A program made the position numbers and the translations under genes. From an uncultured Prevotella sp. (GTDB lineage Bacteria > Bacteroidota > Bacteroidia > Bacteroidales > Bacteroidaceae): DNA of 52,461 bases. Of the stretch, positions 32,756 through 41,983 are shown in pieces (position 1 is the stretch's first letter; every line of letters starts with the position of its first letter). The DNA is taken from contig CAKQCV010000014.1 of assembly GCA_934217675.1 (NCBI GenBank), positions 1 through 52,461 of the forward strand, in the 5' to 3' direction. The notes under the pieces are model-generated. The model ran no database searches and was not told where the DNA came from. It worked only from the letters and a program-made list of their open reading frames with translations.

Positions 32756-34897
32756 TTAGAAGAACAGATATCTGTTGTCTTTTACATTAGCTTTGATATA
32801 AAGCTCTTGCATGAAGTTTCCTGCATATTGCATTGCCTTCTGCTTCATACGCTGCTCAATCTCTTGGTCGTTGAACTTACCAGGACGCATATTCTTGGAA
32901 ACAACCTGGAAAAGATATACACCAGCTTCACCTTTTACAGGATGACTTGAGAATTTACCTTTTGCTGTGGCTGCTACTGCTCCACTCAATGCTGGCTCAC
33001 TTGCTCCGGTAAGAGTTACAAAGGCAGGAGATGCAAATGTAACTTGATTTAGCTCACCGATTTTTGCACCCTTAGCTTTTGCACCAGCTATGCTGTTAAC
33101 ACCATTAAGCTTAGCGATAATTTTCTCTGCTTTCTTGTCTTTCAGAACTTGCTGCTTGATATACTCTTTCACTTGTTCATCGTCAAGAGAACGATATCCT
33201 TTCTCGTGTGTCTTTGTCAAAGCCATTACAAGAAGATTGTCATTGTCGCCACATTCGTAAAGAGGAGATACGGAACCGTCTTTTGCATCAAAGAGCCATT
33301 TCATTGCCTCACGTGTGCCGTGGATACCTGCTACATAGTGTTCTGAAGTACGAACGTCCTTGCGCTCCTGTACGTTATAACCAAATTTTGCTGCATTCTT
33401 TTCCATTCCTGCCAATGTCTGGTTTTCACTGACAAATTGGCTGAACTTATTGTATGCAGTGTTATATGTTCCCTTAGAGAACTTTATCTCTTTCTTTATA
33501 ACAGCAGCTACATACTTAGGGGTCATGCCCTTGCGGTCTGTAACCTGGATAATCAAATTGCCTTGCTGCATCTCTACATTCTTGAGAGCATTAACGCCCA
33601 ATGTGTTTAAGGTATTGATATATTCCTTTGTATCTGTATCCATAGAAGGAGCGTTCTGATATTGCTGCGATGTTACCCACTGCTTCTCGCCTGTCTGATT
33701 GTATTTCTTGGCAATAGCCTCAAAATCAGCACCACCTTCAATAGCCTTATATATACTGTCGGCTGTTACATGTGCAGCATCTGGAGTTGCTCCAACAACT
33801 TGTATTGCACGGAACTGAACAGAATCAGGCATCTCCTGACGAGAAATCAATTTTATAATATTAAGTGTATTGTCTTGCTTGTTCTCTACTACTCCTGTTG
33901 TTGAACCTACAGCTATTGAATCGAGACGTTGTGCTATATCTTGTGGGAATGCAGCTTTTGTTTGTGGAATACCGAGATAATTTACAAGTGAAGAACTTTT
34001 GTGCATTATCTGTGATGGATCTGCAGCAGCAGCAAGTTCTTTGTCATAATTTGCAAACTCCTTGGTTAAATCAGCTTTGTCGGCTGCAGAAGCTACAACA
34101 CGGAAACTTACAAACTTGATGTCGCGAGTTTCTTCATATTGCTTGAAACGTTCTTTCAGCTCATCATACTTTGATTTGAGATCAGCCTCGTCTACTTTCA
34201 CGTCTTTGTCGCTTACTGAAGAATAAGGAAATGCAGCAAGCTGCAAGTTGCTTTCCTCGTTCTCGTCTTTGAATGCCATCTTAGCTTCTACAGGATTTGA
34301 AAGGAAGCAATTTGCAAACAAAGCCTGATACTTTTGTGCTAAAAGCTGTTGACGCAGTGACTTCTCAATGAATGACCAAAAACTGTATATACTCTGATAT
34401 TGTTCTGCCATCTGAGGATTTGTGTTCTGTGCCTGCTTATACTCATTGAGGAACTTCTTTAGCATGTTGGCATCAAAACGACCTGTTTGCTGGTTTACAA
34501 ATGGAGTTTGCAACAGCATTGGATTTGTTCCTGCTGTCAATACATTCTGCAGCTCCTTGTCAGTAACTGTCAGACCAAGTTTCTTTGCCTCATTCTCAAT
34601 TATGCGATTCTGAATAAAAGTATTCCAAACCACATCTTTAAGTTGATTAAGCTCGTCATCCGTAAGATTTTCTCTACCTTGAGTAATCTTAATAACATTT
34701 GTGTACTCGTCAACAAGCTTTTGGTATTCTTGCATGTTGATTTTCTCACCAAGCACTTCTCCAATCTGTTGACGGCTTTCATTTTTTGAAGCATCGCATG
34801 AGCGAAAAGCTTCTTCGGCGATAAACGCCAATAGCGCAGCTCCGATAACTCCTATCAGAATAGCGCCGTGACTTCTAATTTTGCCTAATGCTGCCAT
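32756..34897 (-). CDS. PpiD/SurA-like periplasmic peptidyl-prolyl isomerase
   Basis: 713 residues. A single N-terminal membrane anchor (AILIGVIGAALLAFIAEEAF, ~12-31) is followed by a SurA-N-like chaperone domain (INMQEYQKLVDEYTNVIK ... TDDELNQLKDVVWNTFIQNRII). Parvulin-type rotamase modules lie in the middle (ADSIYKAIEGGADFEAIAKKYNQTG) and toward the C-terminus. The layout matches PpiD, the inner-membrane-anchored chaperone of outer-membrane and secreted proteins. It is the last gene of a run with the CorC-like, LptC, outer-membrane and coaX genes. A TAATTTTG -7-like box is at 34961-34968. Confidence 0.88.
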   Translation of the reverse strand: MAALGKIRSHGAILIGVIGAALLAFIAEEAFRSCDASKNESRQQIGEVLGEKINMQEYQKLVDEYTNVIKITQGRENLTDDELNQLKDVVWNTFIQNRIIENEAKKLGLTVTDKELQNVLTAGTNPMLLQTPFVNQQTGRFDANMLKKFLNEYKQAQNTNPQMAEQYQSIYSFWSFIEKSLRQQLLAQKYQALFANCFLSNPVEAKMAFKDENEESNLQLAAFPYSSVSDKDVKVDEADLKSKYDELKERFKQYEETRDIKFVSFRVVASAADKADLTKEFANYDKELAAAADPSQIMHKSSSLVNYLGIPQTKAAFPQDIAQRLDSIAVGSTTGVVENKQDNTLNIIKLISRQEMPDSVQFRAIQVVGATPDAAHVTADSIYKAIEGGADFEAIAKKYNQTGEKQWVTSQQYQNAPSMDTDTKEYINTLNTLGVNALKNVEMQQGNLIIQVTDRKGMTPKYVAAVIKKEIKFSKGTYNTAYNKFSQFVSENQTLAGMEKNAAKFGYNVQERKDVRTSEHYVAGIHGTREAMKWLFDAKDGSVSPLYECGDNDNLLVMALTKTHEKGYRSLDDEQVKEYIKQQVLKDKKAEKIIAKLNGVNSIAGAKAKGAKIGELNQVTFASPAFVTLTGASEPALSGAVAATAKGKFSSHPVKGEAGVYLFQVVSKNMRPGKFNDQEIEQRMKQKAMQYAGNFMQELYIKANVKDNRYLFF

Positions 34898-35118
34898 TAA
34901 TTTGTTTTATTTAATTATTATTTATTGTTCTCCATTTAGTGTCTATTCCACTTTAGCGCACAAAATTACAAAAAAGATAACAGAAATCGTAATTTTTTTC
35001 TGTAAATTATTAAATTGGGCACAAATTATAGTATTTACACATAACGACATCGCAGTTTAATTAATGTTGTTTTTCCTATCATGATTTATGTGTTATACAT
35101 ATTTTCAATATTATAGTT

Positions 35119-36387
35119 CTAATGCAAGACTTTCAATTTGACAAGTTCTATTTTTGTCATGGTATTTTTTATTATCTTAAACTCGAACTTGCCTATCTTT
35201 ACAATTTCATTTAGTTTTGGGAAATTCTCATATTCGTGAAGTATCAGTCCACCTACAGTCATATAATCCTCGCTCTCTGGCAAATCTAAACCAAACATGT
35301 CATTCACTTTATCTATTTCCAAACGTGCAGACAGAATGTAGCAACCGTCCGACGTCTTGTGTGCAACATAATTGGAATTATCATGTTCATCCTCAATATC
35401 ACCAAAAATCTCTTCTACTATGTCCTCAAGTGAAATCATTCCGCTTGTGCCTCCGAATTCGTCGATTACGACACCAAGACTTTTCTTTTGTTGCATAAGC
35501 ATTTGCATAAGTTTTCGCGCTGACATCGTTTCTGGAACGAATGGCATTGTACGTATATGGCTACGCCAATTGTCTGGATTGCGAAACAATTCCAATGAAT
35601 GTATGTATCCTATGATATGATCTATATCTTCCTTGTAAACCAATATCTTTGATTTACCACTCTCAATAAACGTTTCACGAAGTTCTGAAAGGGGGCAAGA
35701 TTCTTCGACAGCGCATATTTCTGTACGTGGAATCATGCAATCGCGAACTTTTGTGTCTGAGAATTCAAGTGCATTTTGAAAGATTTTGACTTCATCATCT
35801 ATTGCTGTGTTTTGCGGGGCGTTGTCTATTGTTGACTGAAGTAAATAGTCAAGATCAACCTTTGTAAATTCTCCTCCGTCATTATTGTCACAAACCTTGA
35901 AACCGAATATTCTTAACATAAGCTTCGAAAGTAATGTAGAAAATCTTGATACTGGCCATAACAGTAAAAAGAAAATGTAGGCAGGAACAACAAATAGTGA
36001 AAAAAGTTTATTCGGACTGCTCTTAAACAGGGTCTTCGGCAGAAATTCTCCTGTGAATAGAACTATTATTGTTGAGAGTATTGTATCTGCAGGGACTGTT
36101 ATCGCTGCATCCAAATTGCGAAATATGGTACTGTCAAGAAATTGGGCGATAAAAATACCGTAAACAACAAGTACGATATTGTTACCAACAAGCATTGTAC
36201 TTACAAAATCATTTGGATGATGATAAAAATATGCTTGAAGCTTTCTGGAAATCCCAGAACTCTCTTTGTCCATTTCCGCAAGCATCCTGTTACTTGAAAC
36301 AAATGCTATCTCCATACCGGAAAAAAAAGCGGATAATATTAATGTAATGATTATCCCCATTACAAGGGATAAATCAACTTGTTCCAT
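35119..36387 (-). CDS. HlyC/CorC family CNNM-CBS membrane protein
   Basis: 422 residues with an N-terminal CNNM/DUF21 domain of about four membrane segments (GIIITLILSAFFSGMEIAFVSSNR opens it). A CBS pair follows (MIPRTEICAVEE ... ILVYKEDIDHIIGYIHSLELF), then a C-terminal CorC/HlyC transporter-associated domain (VIDEFGGTSGMISLEDIVEEIFGDI, then EDYMTVGGLILHEY). Relatives are linked to Mg2+/Co2+ efflux or resistance; the hemolysin label is historical. The 221-bp gap to the ppiD-like gene shows no clear terminator. Confidence 0.92.
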   Translation of the reverse strand: MEQVDLSLVMGIIITLILSAFFSGMEIAFVSSNRMLAEMDKESSGISRKLQAYFYHHPNDFVSTMLVGNNIVLVVYGIFIAQFLDSTIFRNLDAAITVPADTILSTIIVLFTGEFLPKTLFKSSPNKLFSLFVVPAYIFFLLLWPVSRFSTLLSKLMLRIFGFKVCDNNDGGEFTKVDLDYLLQSTIDNAPQNTAIDDEVKIFQNALEFSDTKVRDCMIPRTEICAVEESCPLSELRETFIESGKSKILVYKEDIDHIIGYIHSLELFRNPDNWRSHIRTMPFVPETMSARKLMQMLMQQKKSLGVVIDEFGGTSGMISLEDIVEEIFGDIEDEHDNSNYVAHKTSDGCYILSARLEIDKVNDMFGLDLPESEDYMTVGGLILHEYENFPKLNEIVKIGKFEFKIIKNTMTKIELVKLKVLH

Positions 36388-36409
36388 ATCTTTTTTATAT
36401 TTAATTTAG

Positions 36410-36436
36410 CCACATAAATCATTACTGATTATGTGG
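36410..36436 (-). terminator. hairpin between lptC and the CorC-like gene
   Basis: CCACATAAATCA and TGATTATGTGG pair with a single bulged A. There is no strong T-tract on the minus strand, so it may be an attenuating hairpin or mRNA 3'-end structure. Confidence 0.4.
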
Positions 36437-36444
36437 CACATTAA

Positions 36445-37089
36445 TTAAAATTGTGAAGTCTTGGCAGCTGGCGTCGCTGGCATACGTATCTTTTGTTTTG
36501 CCGTATCAGGAGCTGATATTATAGTATCGCCATCATTACTTATCATGTCACCTTTTATGAATGAACCTTTGGTATTACTTATCATATAGTGGGTAAGCCG
36601 TTCATCGCTACGGAAATATGCTCCCTGTAATTCTCTATCAGGTGTAACAAGATGAGAATATTTATTGCTGTACAGCTCATGCTTGTTCTGATCCCAATAT
36701 AGTTCCTCACTATTAAACCGTAATCCTTCAGATGTTTTCACCCTTACTCTACCATGGAGTTCCCATTTACGAAGCTGATCGAAATAATAAGCCGTATCAC
36801 ACTGTATATATGCAGCTGTGTGAAATTTGTTATCATATTGTTCCAAAAACAATCCGTCAATAAATATCCATCGAGACGGTGTTCTTACGGTGTTTACTTC
36901 CCATTTCTCAGCTATAATCCGATATTTCATTACACCTGAATCAGAAATAAGAGTATTCACACCATATGAAGTCATCATTGAAACAGAGTCTCTTGGATTT
37001 ATTGCCGGTGCAGTGTGTTCCTTTTCCTCTGCACAAGAGAATAACGCTGTTGCAATTATCACTAATACCAATAACGCAGATTTTTCCAT
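36445..37089 (-). CDS. lptC: LPS export protein LptC
   Basis: 214-residue lipoprotein-like LptC, the inner-membrane-anchored bridge passing lipopolysaccharide from LptBFG to LptA. The N-terminus has a hydrophobic stretch and lipobox (ALLVLVIIATALFSC), unlike the uncleaved anchor in E. coli. The OstA-like beta-jellyroll follows (GVMKYRIIAEKWEV ... AAYIQCDTAYYFDQLRKWELHGRVRVK). I choose the start at 37089, which overlaps the upstream stop as TAATG and implies coupled translation; the longer frame would overlap the preceding gene further. Confidence 0.85.
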   Translation of the reverse strand: MEKSALLVLVIIATALFSCAEEKEHTAPAINPRDSVSMMTSYGVNTLISDSGVMKYRIIAEKWEVNTVRTPSRWIFIDGLFLEQYDNKFHTAAYIQCDTAYYFDQLRKWELHGRVRVKTSEGLRFNSEELYWDQNKHELYSNKYSHLVTPDRELQGAYFRSDERLTHYMISNTKGSFIKGDMISNDGDTIISAPDTAKQKIRMPATPAAKTSQF

Positions 37090-38390
37090 TATTCTACCTT
37101 CCATTTCATGAACCAACGCTCATTAAACGTAAGTCCTATATTTATACGGAATGTATTTTCTGTGATAAAGTTCTTGGCCGAACTATGCACCCATTGTCCT
37201 GATATATTAAGTATAGAACGATTGTTATAACTATTAACAATTGGAATGCCAAATCCAGCACTTACGCTAAGTTCGCTTGGACCATCTTGACCATTAATTT
37301 TATAATAAGGTGTAGCATAACTTGCACCTGCGCGTAGATGCAAACGCTTTATAAAACTACGGCTTGTTTCATCGCCACAATATTCACCTCCAACAGTTAC
37401 TTTATGGCGATCCATATAATACTTATTATTTAAGACATATGATGGAACATCATTATTGACTTCGTATACAGGGTAACTGATACTACCCCAGTTCTGATAG
37501 CAGTAGTCTACACCAACTTTTATCTTATTGCTATGATTCCACATTAATCCTCCAGAAATAGACGATGGAATTTCAAGACCGTCTTTTATTGCATATGCCG
37601 CCGTGTCTGTAACAGCAGTTGAAGGATTGGTAGAAATTACTTTGCAGGAAGGATCTGCATCAAGCTTGTGTCCCAAACTATATGTGGCACCAATTGATAG
37701 TTCATCATTCTTTCCAAGCCGCTGCAGATACTGAAGTCCTAAATCTACCTTGTAGCTTGTAACATTAGCAGAATAAATTTTACTGACGGTCTTGGCATAC
37801 GAATCAGTATATGAATTTGTTACACTCTTCGAATAATCGCCCCATAAATAACCAAAGTTAGCTCCTATTGAAAGACCTTTGAATATTTGCCAACCAGCTC
37901 CCAAATACACTTCATGCAATCCGCCTTCGCCATAATAAGTGTTTGCATACGTACTTGTTATACTGTTTGAAGACTTTCCTGTTGTCGAATAGCTGTATCC
38001 AATATTTGTATATGGAAGGATACCAAAGCTTACACCAACATTTTTACATGCTCTGAAAGCAGCAACAGCATATTCAAAATCAGCATTGTTTGCATTTAAT
38101 TTCTGTCCTCCTTCCTTGAAATTCGTAATTTGTCCTGATAGACCAATGTCGAATATGAAAGTAAGAGAGTCAACTCCCGAATAAGAAGCTGGATTCAAAT
38201 GGTTTACTTGATTGTGTTCACGGAAAGCAAGACCTAAACCATTCATTCCGCGGTTGAAGCCACTGGTCTGGTCGCTCAGTACTCCCAATCCATATTGGCT
38301 GTATGGTGAATTTGTTCCACTCTGTGCAAAAGCATCTACTGAAAGTGCCATCGTTGAGAGGGCGACAAAAACTGTTTTGTTAAAACTCAT
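37089..38390 (-). CDS. outer-membrane beta-barrel protein (OMPP1/FadL-like)
   Basis: 433 residues with a signal peptide (VFVALSTMALSVDAFAQ) and a mature part made of short Gly/aromatic-rich strands separated by turns. It opens with NSPYSQYGLGVLSDQTSGFNRGMNGLGLAFRE, typical of a conserved Bacteroidota membrane protein placed between coaX and lptC. The C-terminal strand ends NIGLTFNERWFMKWKVE. Likely an outer-membrane transport or structural barrel; substrate unknown. coaX stops 9 bp upstream of its start. Confidence 0.75.
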   Translation of the reverse strand: MSFNKTVFVALSTMALSVDAFAQSGTNSPYSQYGLGVLSDQTSGFNRGMNGLGLAFREHNQVNHLNPASYSGVDSLTFIFDIGLSGQITNFKEGGQKLNANNADFEYAVAAFRACKNVGVSFGILPYTNIGYSYSTTGKSSNSITSTYANTYYGEGGLHEVYLGAGWQIFKGLSIGANFGYLWGDYSKSVTNSYTDSYAKTVSKIYSANVTSYKVDLGLQYLQRLGKNDELSIGATYSLGHKLDADPSCKVISTNPSTAVTDTAAYAIKDGLEIPSSISGGLMWNHSNKIKVGVDYCYQNWGSISYPVYEVNNDVPSYVLNNKYYMDRHKVTVGGEYCGDETSRSFIKRLHLRAGASYATPYYKINGQDGPSELSVSAGFGIPIVNSYNNRSILNISGQWVHSSAKNFITENTFRINIGLTFNERWFMKWKVE

Positions 38391-38399
38391 TGTTGTATT

Positions 38400-39131
38400 T
38401 TATAATGTGGTGTTGTATTGTAATATTCTATTAAGTCCCTTAGGAACTATATAATCATCTGCAAAGATGGATATATTTTCTGAAAAATGCAAATTTAGAT
38501 GCACGCCACCAGTTAAATATACAAAAAGTTTAGGATATTTAGCTAAAAAATAATGTATATATCCTTCTATTTCATACTTTATGCCATTAAGAACACCACT
38601 GCGAATGGCTGTTTCCGTATCGTATCCTATATTTGGCAACTTACCTATGCGGTCTACAAGTGGCAACCTGGAAGTGTAATTATTAAGAGCCTTTAAGCGC
38701 ATTGTCGGTCCTGGTGAAATGTTACCGCCCAAGTATTCTCCAGCAGCATTTATAAAGTCAAACGTAACACATGTTCCTATATCAATTATAAGAATGTCAC
38801 GTCCTGGTTGCATATAATTTGCACCAACTGCAGCTGCAAGACGATCCGCTCCTAAAGTATAAGGTGTATGATAATTGTTTTTTATTGGAATATGAGACTT
38901 TCCACTTTGGAATTCCATCATTCCAAACGGTAGAGATGACAGAACATCAAGATATTTGGGGCCTATTTCTGATACTGTTGAATATATGCCATTGGAAAAC
39001 ACATACTTATTGCAGAACGATTGTAGAGATTTTACATCGTCCTTATCAGAGCGCATTTCTTCGACAACTTTGTCACCGTTGAAACACACCAACTTTACAC
39101 AAGTGTTACCTATATCAATTATTAAATTCAC
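38400..39131 (-). CDS. coaX: type III pantothenate kinase
   Basis: 243-residue ASKHA-fold kinase phosphorylating pantothenate, the first step of coenzyme A synthesis. Phosphate-1 motif DIGNTCVKL is at residues 6-14; YTLGADRLAAAVGA and DIGTCVTFDFINAAGEYLGGNISPG are intact; the adenosine loop is VYLTGG. First gene of the coaX, outer-membrane-protein, lptC series; a TAATTTTG -7-like box lies at 39154-39161 on the minus strand. Confidence 0.95.
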   Translation of the reverse strand: MNLIIDIGNTCVKLVCFNGDKVVEEMRSDKDDVKSLQSFCNKYVFSNGIYSTVSEIGPKYLDVLSSLPFGMMEFQSGKSHIPIKNNYHTPYTLGADRLAAAVGANYMQPGRDILIIDIGTCVTFDFINAAGEYLGGNISPGPTMRLKALNNYTSRLPLVDRIGKLPNIGYDTETAIRSGVLNGIKYEIEGYIHYFLAKYPKLFVYLTGGVHLNLHFSENISIFADDYIVPKGLNRILQYNTTL

Positions 39132-39191
39132 GCCTTTATAAATTTGTGAGGTGCAAAATTATTGAAAAAAAATGAAATGACATAACTCTAA

Positions 39192-40418
39192 GTGAAAAAT
39201 ATAAGTTATTTTTGCAGCGTGAAAAGTTTAAAGTACATAAAAATATTGATGGTTATTGTGCTTTTGTCATTTATTAGCAATAAAATGGAAGCACAAAAAG
39301 GAATTTGCAATGCGGATTCAATAGAGATAAGCATACTCACTTGTTCTCCCCATAATGAGATCTACAGTCTGTACGGACATACTGCTATTAGATTTCAAGA
39401 CAAGGCGCAAGGTGTGGATTTTGTAGTGAATTATGGAGTGTTCTCATTTCATAAACCATATTTTATTCTAAGATTCGTGTTTGGCCTTACTGATTACGAA
39501 ATGGGGATTGTGCCGTTTGAGGACTTTTGTCAAGAGTACAGCTACTATGGTTCTAAAGTCATTCAACAGACACTAAACCTCTCAGATGAAGAGAAAATAA
39601 AAATCACAAAAGCATTACAGAACAACTATGAACCTGAGAACAGAGTTTATAGATATAATTATTTTTACAACAACTGCACGACTAAAGCTCGTGATATTAT
39701 ACTTGAAAATATTGATGGTAATATCGTTTACAAAAACAAGATAAATACCAAAACTTCATTCCGTGATATGATACATTCTTGTAATGAAGATTATCGCTGG
39801 GCAAGATTCGGAAATGATTTGCTGCTTGGAGTGAAGGCTGATTTGAAAACGACAAGAGAAAATCAGCAGTTCCTGCCAAAGAACTTGATGACAGACTTTG
39901 CTTCTGCATACGTGGTAAAATCAAATGGAACACGTTATCCGCTTATAAAAGACACGAAGACCATCGTTATGCAACGAGATCGGGTAAATGAAAGTAGTTT
40001 AATCCCCACTCCAACCGTATCATTTTTAATGATAGCAGCAGTTATCGCAATTATAAGTCTAATAGAACTTGTTATGCATAAACGCTTCATCTTTATTGAT
40101 ATTATATTGATGATATTGCAAGGAATATCAGGTATTGTACTTTTTGCAATGTTGTTTTCACAGCACCCTACCACAAGTACAAACTTGCAAATATTATTAC
40201 TAAACCCTCTGTGGTTATTCGTTGCTATCTATATAATAAGGAATAAGCATAGCATAAATAGACAAAAAAATATCCTAAAGATTTGTCTGCTTACAATATT
40301 TATATTCATATTGTGCGGAATTTTTCAAGACTATGCTGAAGGAATCAGTATTTTGGCATGGAGTTTGCTAATGAGAACAATGTTTGATTTGTATTTTTTG
40401 AAGATAAATGAGAAATAG
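39192..40418 (+). CDS. lnb: lipoprotein N-acyltransferase Lnb (DUF4105 family)
   Basis: About 400 residues: a signal-like N-terminus, a periplasmic DUF4105 domain, then four to five membrane helices from about residue 274 onward. The domain carries a papain-like Cys/His pair (H63 in LYGHTAIRF, C162 in YNYFYNNCTTKARD). The family includes Lnb of Bacteroides, which adds the third acyl chain to lipoproteins in place of Lnt; assignment here is by family. The start is uncertain: ATG 39192 lies before a TATTTTTG box at 39207-39214, so GTG 39219 or ATG 39249 may be used. It overlaps the next gene by 11 bp. Confidence 0.82.
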   Translation: MKNISYFCSVKSLKYIKILMVIVLLSFISNKMEAQKGICNADSIEISILTCSPHNEIYSLYGHTAIRFQDKAQGVDFVVNYGVFSFHKPYFILRFVFGLTDYEMGIVPFEDFCQEYSYYGSKVIQQTLNLSDEEKIKITKALQNNYEPENRVYRYNYFYNNCTTKARDIILENIDGNIVYKNKINTKTSFRDMIHSCNEDYRWARFGNDLLLGVKADLKTTRENQQFLPKNLMTDFASAYVVKSNGTRYPLIKDTKTIVMQRDRVNESSLIPTPTVSFLMIAAVIAIISLIELVMHKRFIFIDIILMILQGISGIVLFAMLFSQHPTTSTNLQILLLNPLWLFVAIYIIRNKHSINRQKNILKICLLTIFIFILCGIFQDYAEGISILAWSLLMRTMFDLYFLKINEK

Positions 40419-41844
40419 GTATATAACAGCTACGGCACTGACACTTATAGCTGCATTACAGTATTGTGCAGCACAGAAGTCGGGAAATGCCCCACGACTG
40501 GTTGTCAATATAACAATAGACCAACTGAGAACAGACTTTCTCGAATCATTTGAAAGTCTTTATGGAGACAATGGCTTTAAACGCCTGATGACAGATGGAA
40601 TGATGTATTCGTCTGTAGATTTTCCATTTTATCCCGTAGACAGAGCTTCGGCTATTGCGACTCTGAATACAGGCACAACACCAAATTATAATGGTATAGC
40701 TGCAGAGCAGTGGTTTGACAGAACTGTTTTAAGGTCTGTCTCATGTGTTGATGATACCAATTTTAAAGGCTTGCTAACAAGTGAAACAGTGTCAGCCCAG
40801 AATGTCCTAACCACAACCCTCAGTGATGAACTGAAAATCAGTACTAAAGGTAAATCTTTAATTTATAGTATTGCCGAAAGAAAGGATGCCGCCGTTATTC
40901 CTGCAGGTCATAACGGCGATGGTGCATTTTGGGTAAATGGACAAGATAATTGCTGGTGCACTTCAACGTATTATACAAAGAAAGCCCCTAAGTGGCTGGA
41001 AACATACAATTTATACAATATTCCTTATCAAAAGAATAGTAGTATAAACGAGCAAATTACCAATCTTGCAATCCAATGTATGTCTATGAATTCACTTGGA
41101 AAAGATGAAACTACAGACATGCTGTTCCTTACATATAATGCAGCACCAGTAATAGACAAGAACGGATATGAAGATTGCCAAGAAGTGTATTTGCAGATAG
41201 ACAGAAACCTTGGACGGTTGATGACAAATATCCAAGCGACTATTGGACTTGACAAAGTTTTATTTGTTGTTAATGGGACTGGATATTACAATGAACTAAA
41301 ACCAGACAGAAAAAAATACCGTATACCAGGCGGAACACTCTATATAAATCGCACTGCAAATTTACTGAATATGTATTTAGGAGCATTGTATGGAAGCGAT
41401 CGGTACGTAGATGGATATTATAACAACCAAATATATCTAAATACAAAATTAATAGACAAGAAAAGACTTAGATATACTGAAATAACAGAATTGTCAAAAT
41501 CATTTCTAAGACAGAGCCAGGGAGTAGCCAATGCTTTTTCAAGCGAAAATATAATGTCGAACTACTCATCTGAAACAGAAAAGCTAAGACATGGTTTTAA
41601 TATTTCAAAGTGTGGTGACATTCTTATCGAAACAATTCCCGGGTGGGATATATACAATGAAGAAACGCATCAGCAAAGTAATATAAGTACAGCATATATA
41701 CAAACACCCGTTTTGTTTTATGGATTTAACGTAAAAAAAGGAAAGATAACGACCCATGTTTCAGTGGAAAGTGTATCTCCAACCATCGCTAAGTCCATTC
41801 GTATTCGAGCTCCCAATGCGTGCAAAGAAACATATCTGTTCTGA
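40408..41844 (+). CDS. alkaline-phosphatase-fold protein, probably catalytically inactive
   Basis: 478 residues with a signal peptide (ALTLIAALQYCAAQ) and an alkaline-phosphatase superfamily domain (LVVNITIDQLRTDFL; TLNTGTTPNYNGIAAE). Compared with PafA-type phosphatases the metal ligand D38 remains, but the Thr nucleophile position is Arg79 (PVDRASAI where active relatives have PTYTAPGH). The later DxxxH and DH metal motifs are replaced by TYNAAPVID and VVNGTGYYN. I infer a pseudoenzyme or binding protein. Gene order lnb, this gene, secA is, as far as I recall, conserved in Bacteroidales, pointing to an envelope or secretion role. Confidence 0.8.
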   Translation: MRNRYITATALTLIAALQYCAAQKSGNAPRLVVNITIDQLRTDFLESFESLYGDNGFKRLMTDGMMYSSVDFPFYPVDRASAIATLNTGTTPNYNGIAAEQWFDRTVLRSVSCVDDTNFKGLLTSETVSAQNVLTTTLSDELKISTKGKSLIYSIAERKDAAVIPAGHNGDGAFWVNGQDNCWCTSTYYTKKAPKWLETYNLYNIPYQKNSSINEQITNLAIQCMSMNSLGKDETTDMLFLTYNAAPVIDKNGYEDCQEVYLQIDRNLGRLMTNIQATIGLDKVLFVVNGTGYYNELKPDRKKYRIPGGTLYINRTANLLNMYLGALYGSDRYVDGYYNNQIYLNTKLIDKKRLRYTEITELSKSFLRQSQGVANAFSSENIMSNYSSETEKLRHGFNISKCGDILIETIPGWDIYNEETHQQSNISTAYIQTPVLFYGFNVKKGKITTHVSVESVSPTIAKSIRIRAPNACKETYLF

Positions 41845-41983
41845 ATTATGTGGTAATTTTATAACAGAATTATCCATAAAAGAGCACAGAGAAGTTAAAT
41901 AAAAGGATTATAATGCCTTAAAACAAAATAAAATAGTTAAATTTGCACACAATTAATTTTCGAATATAACAAAAATAGATAAA

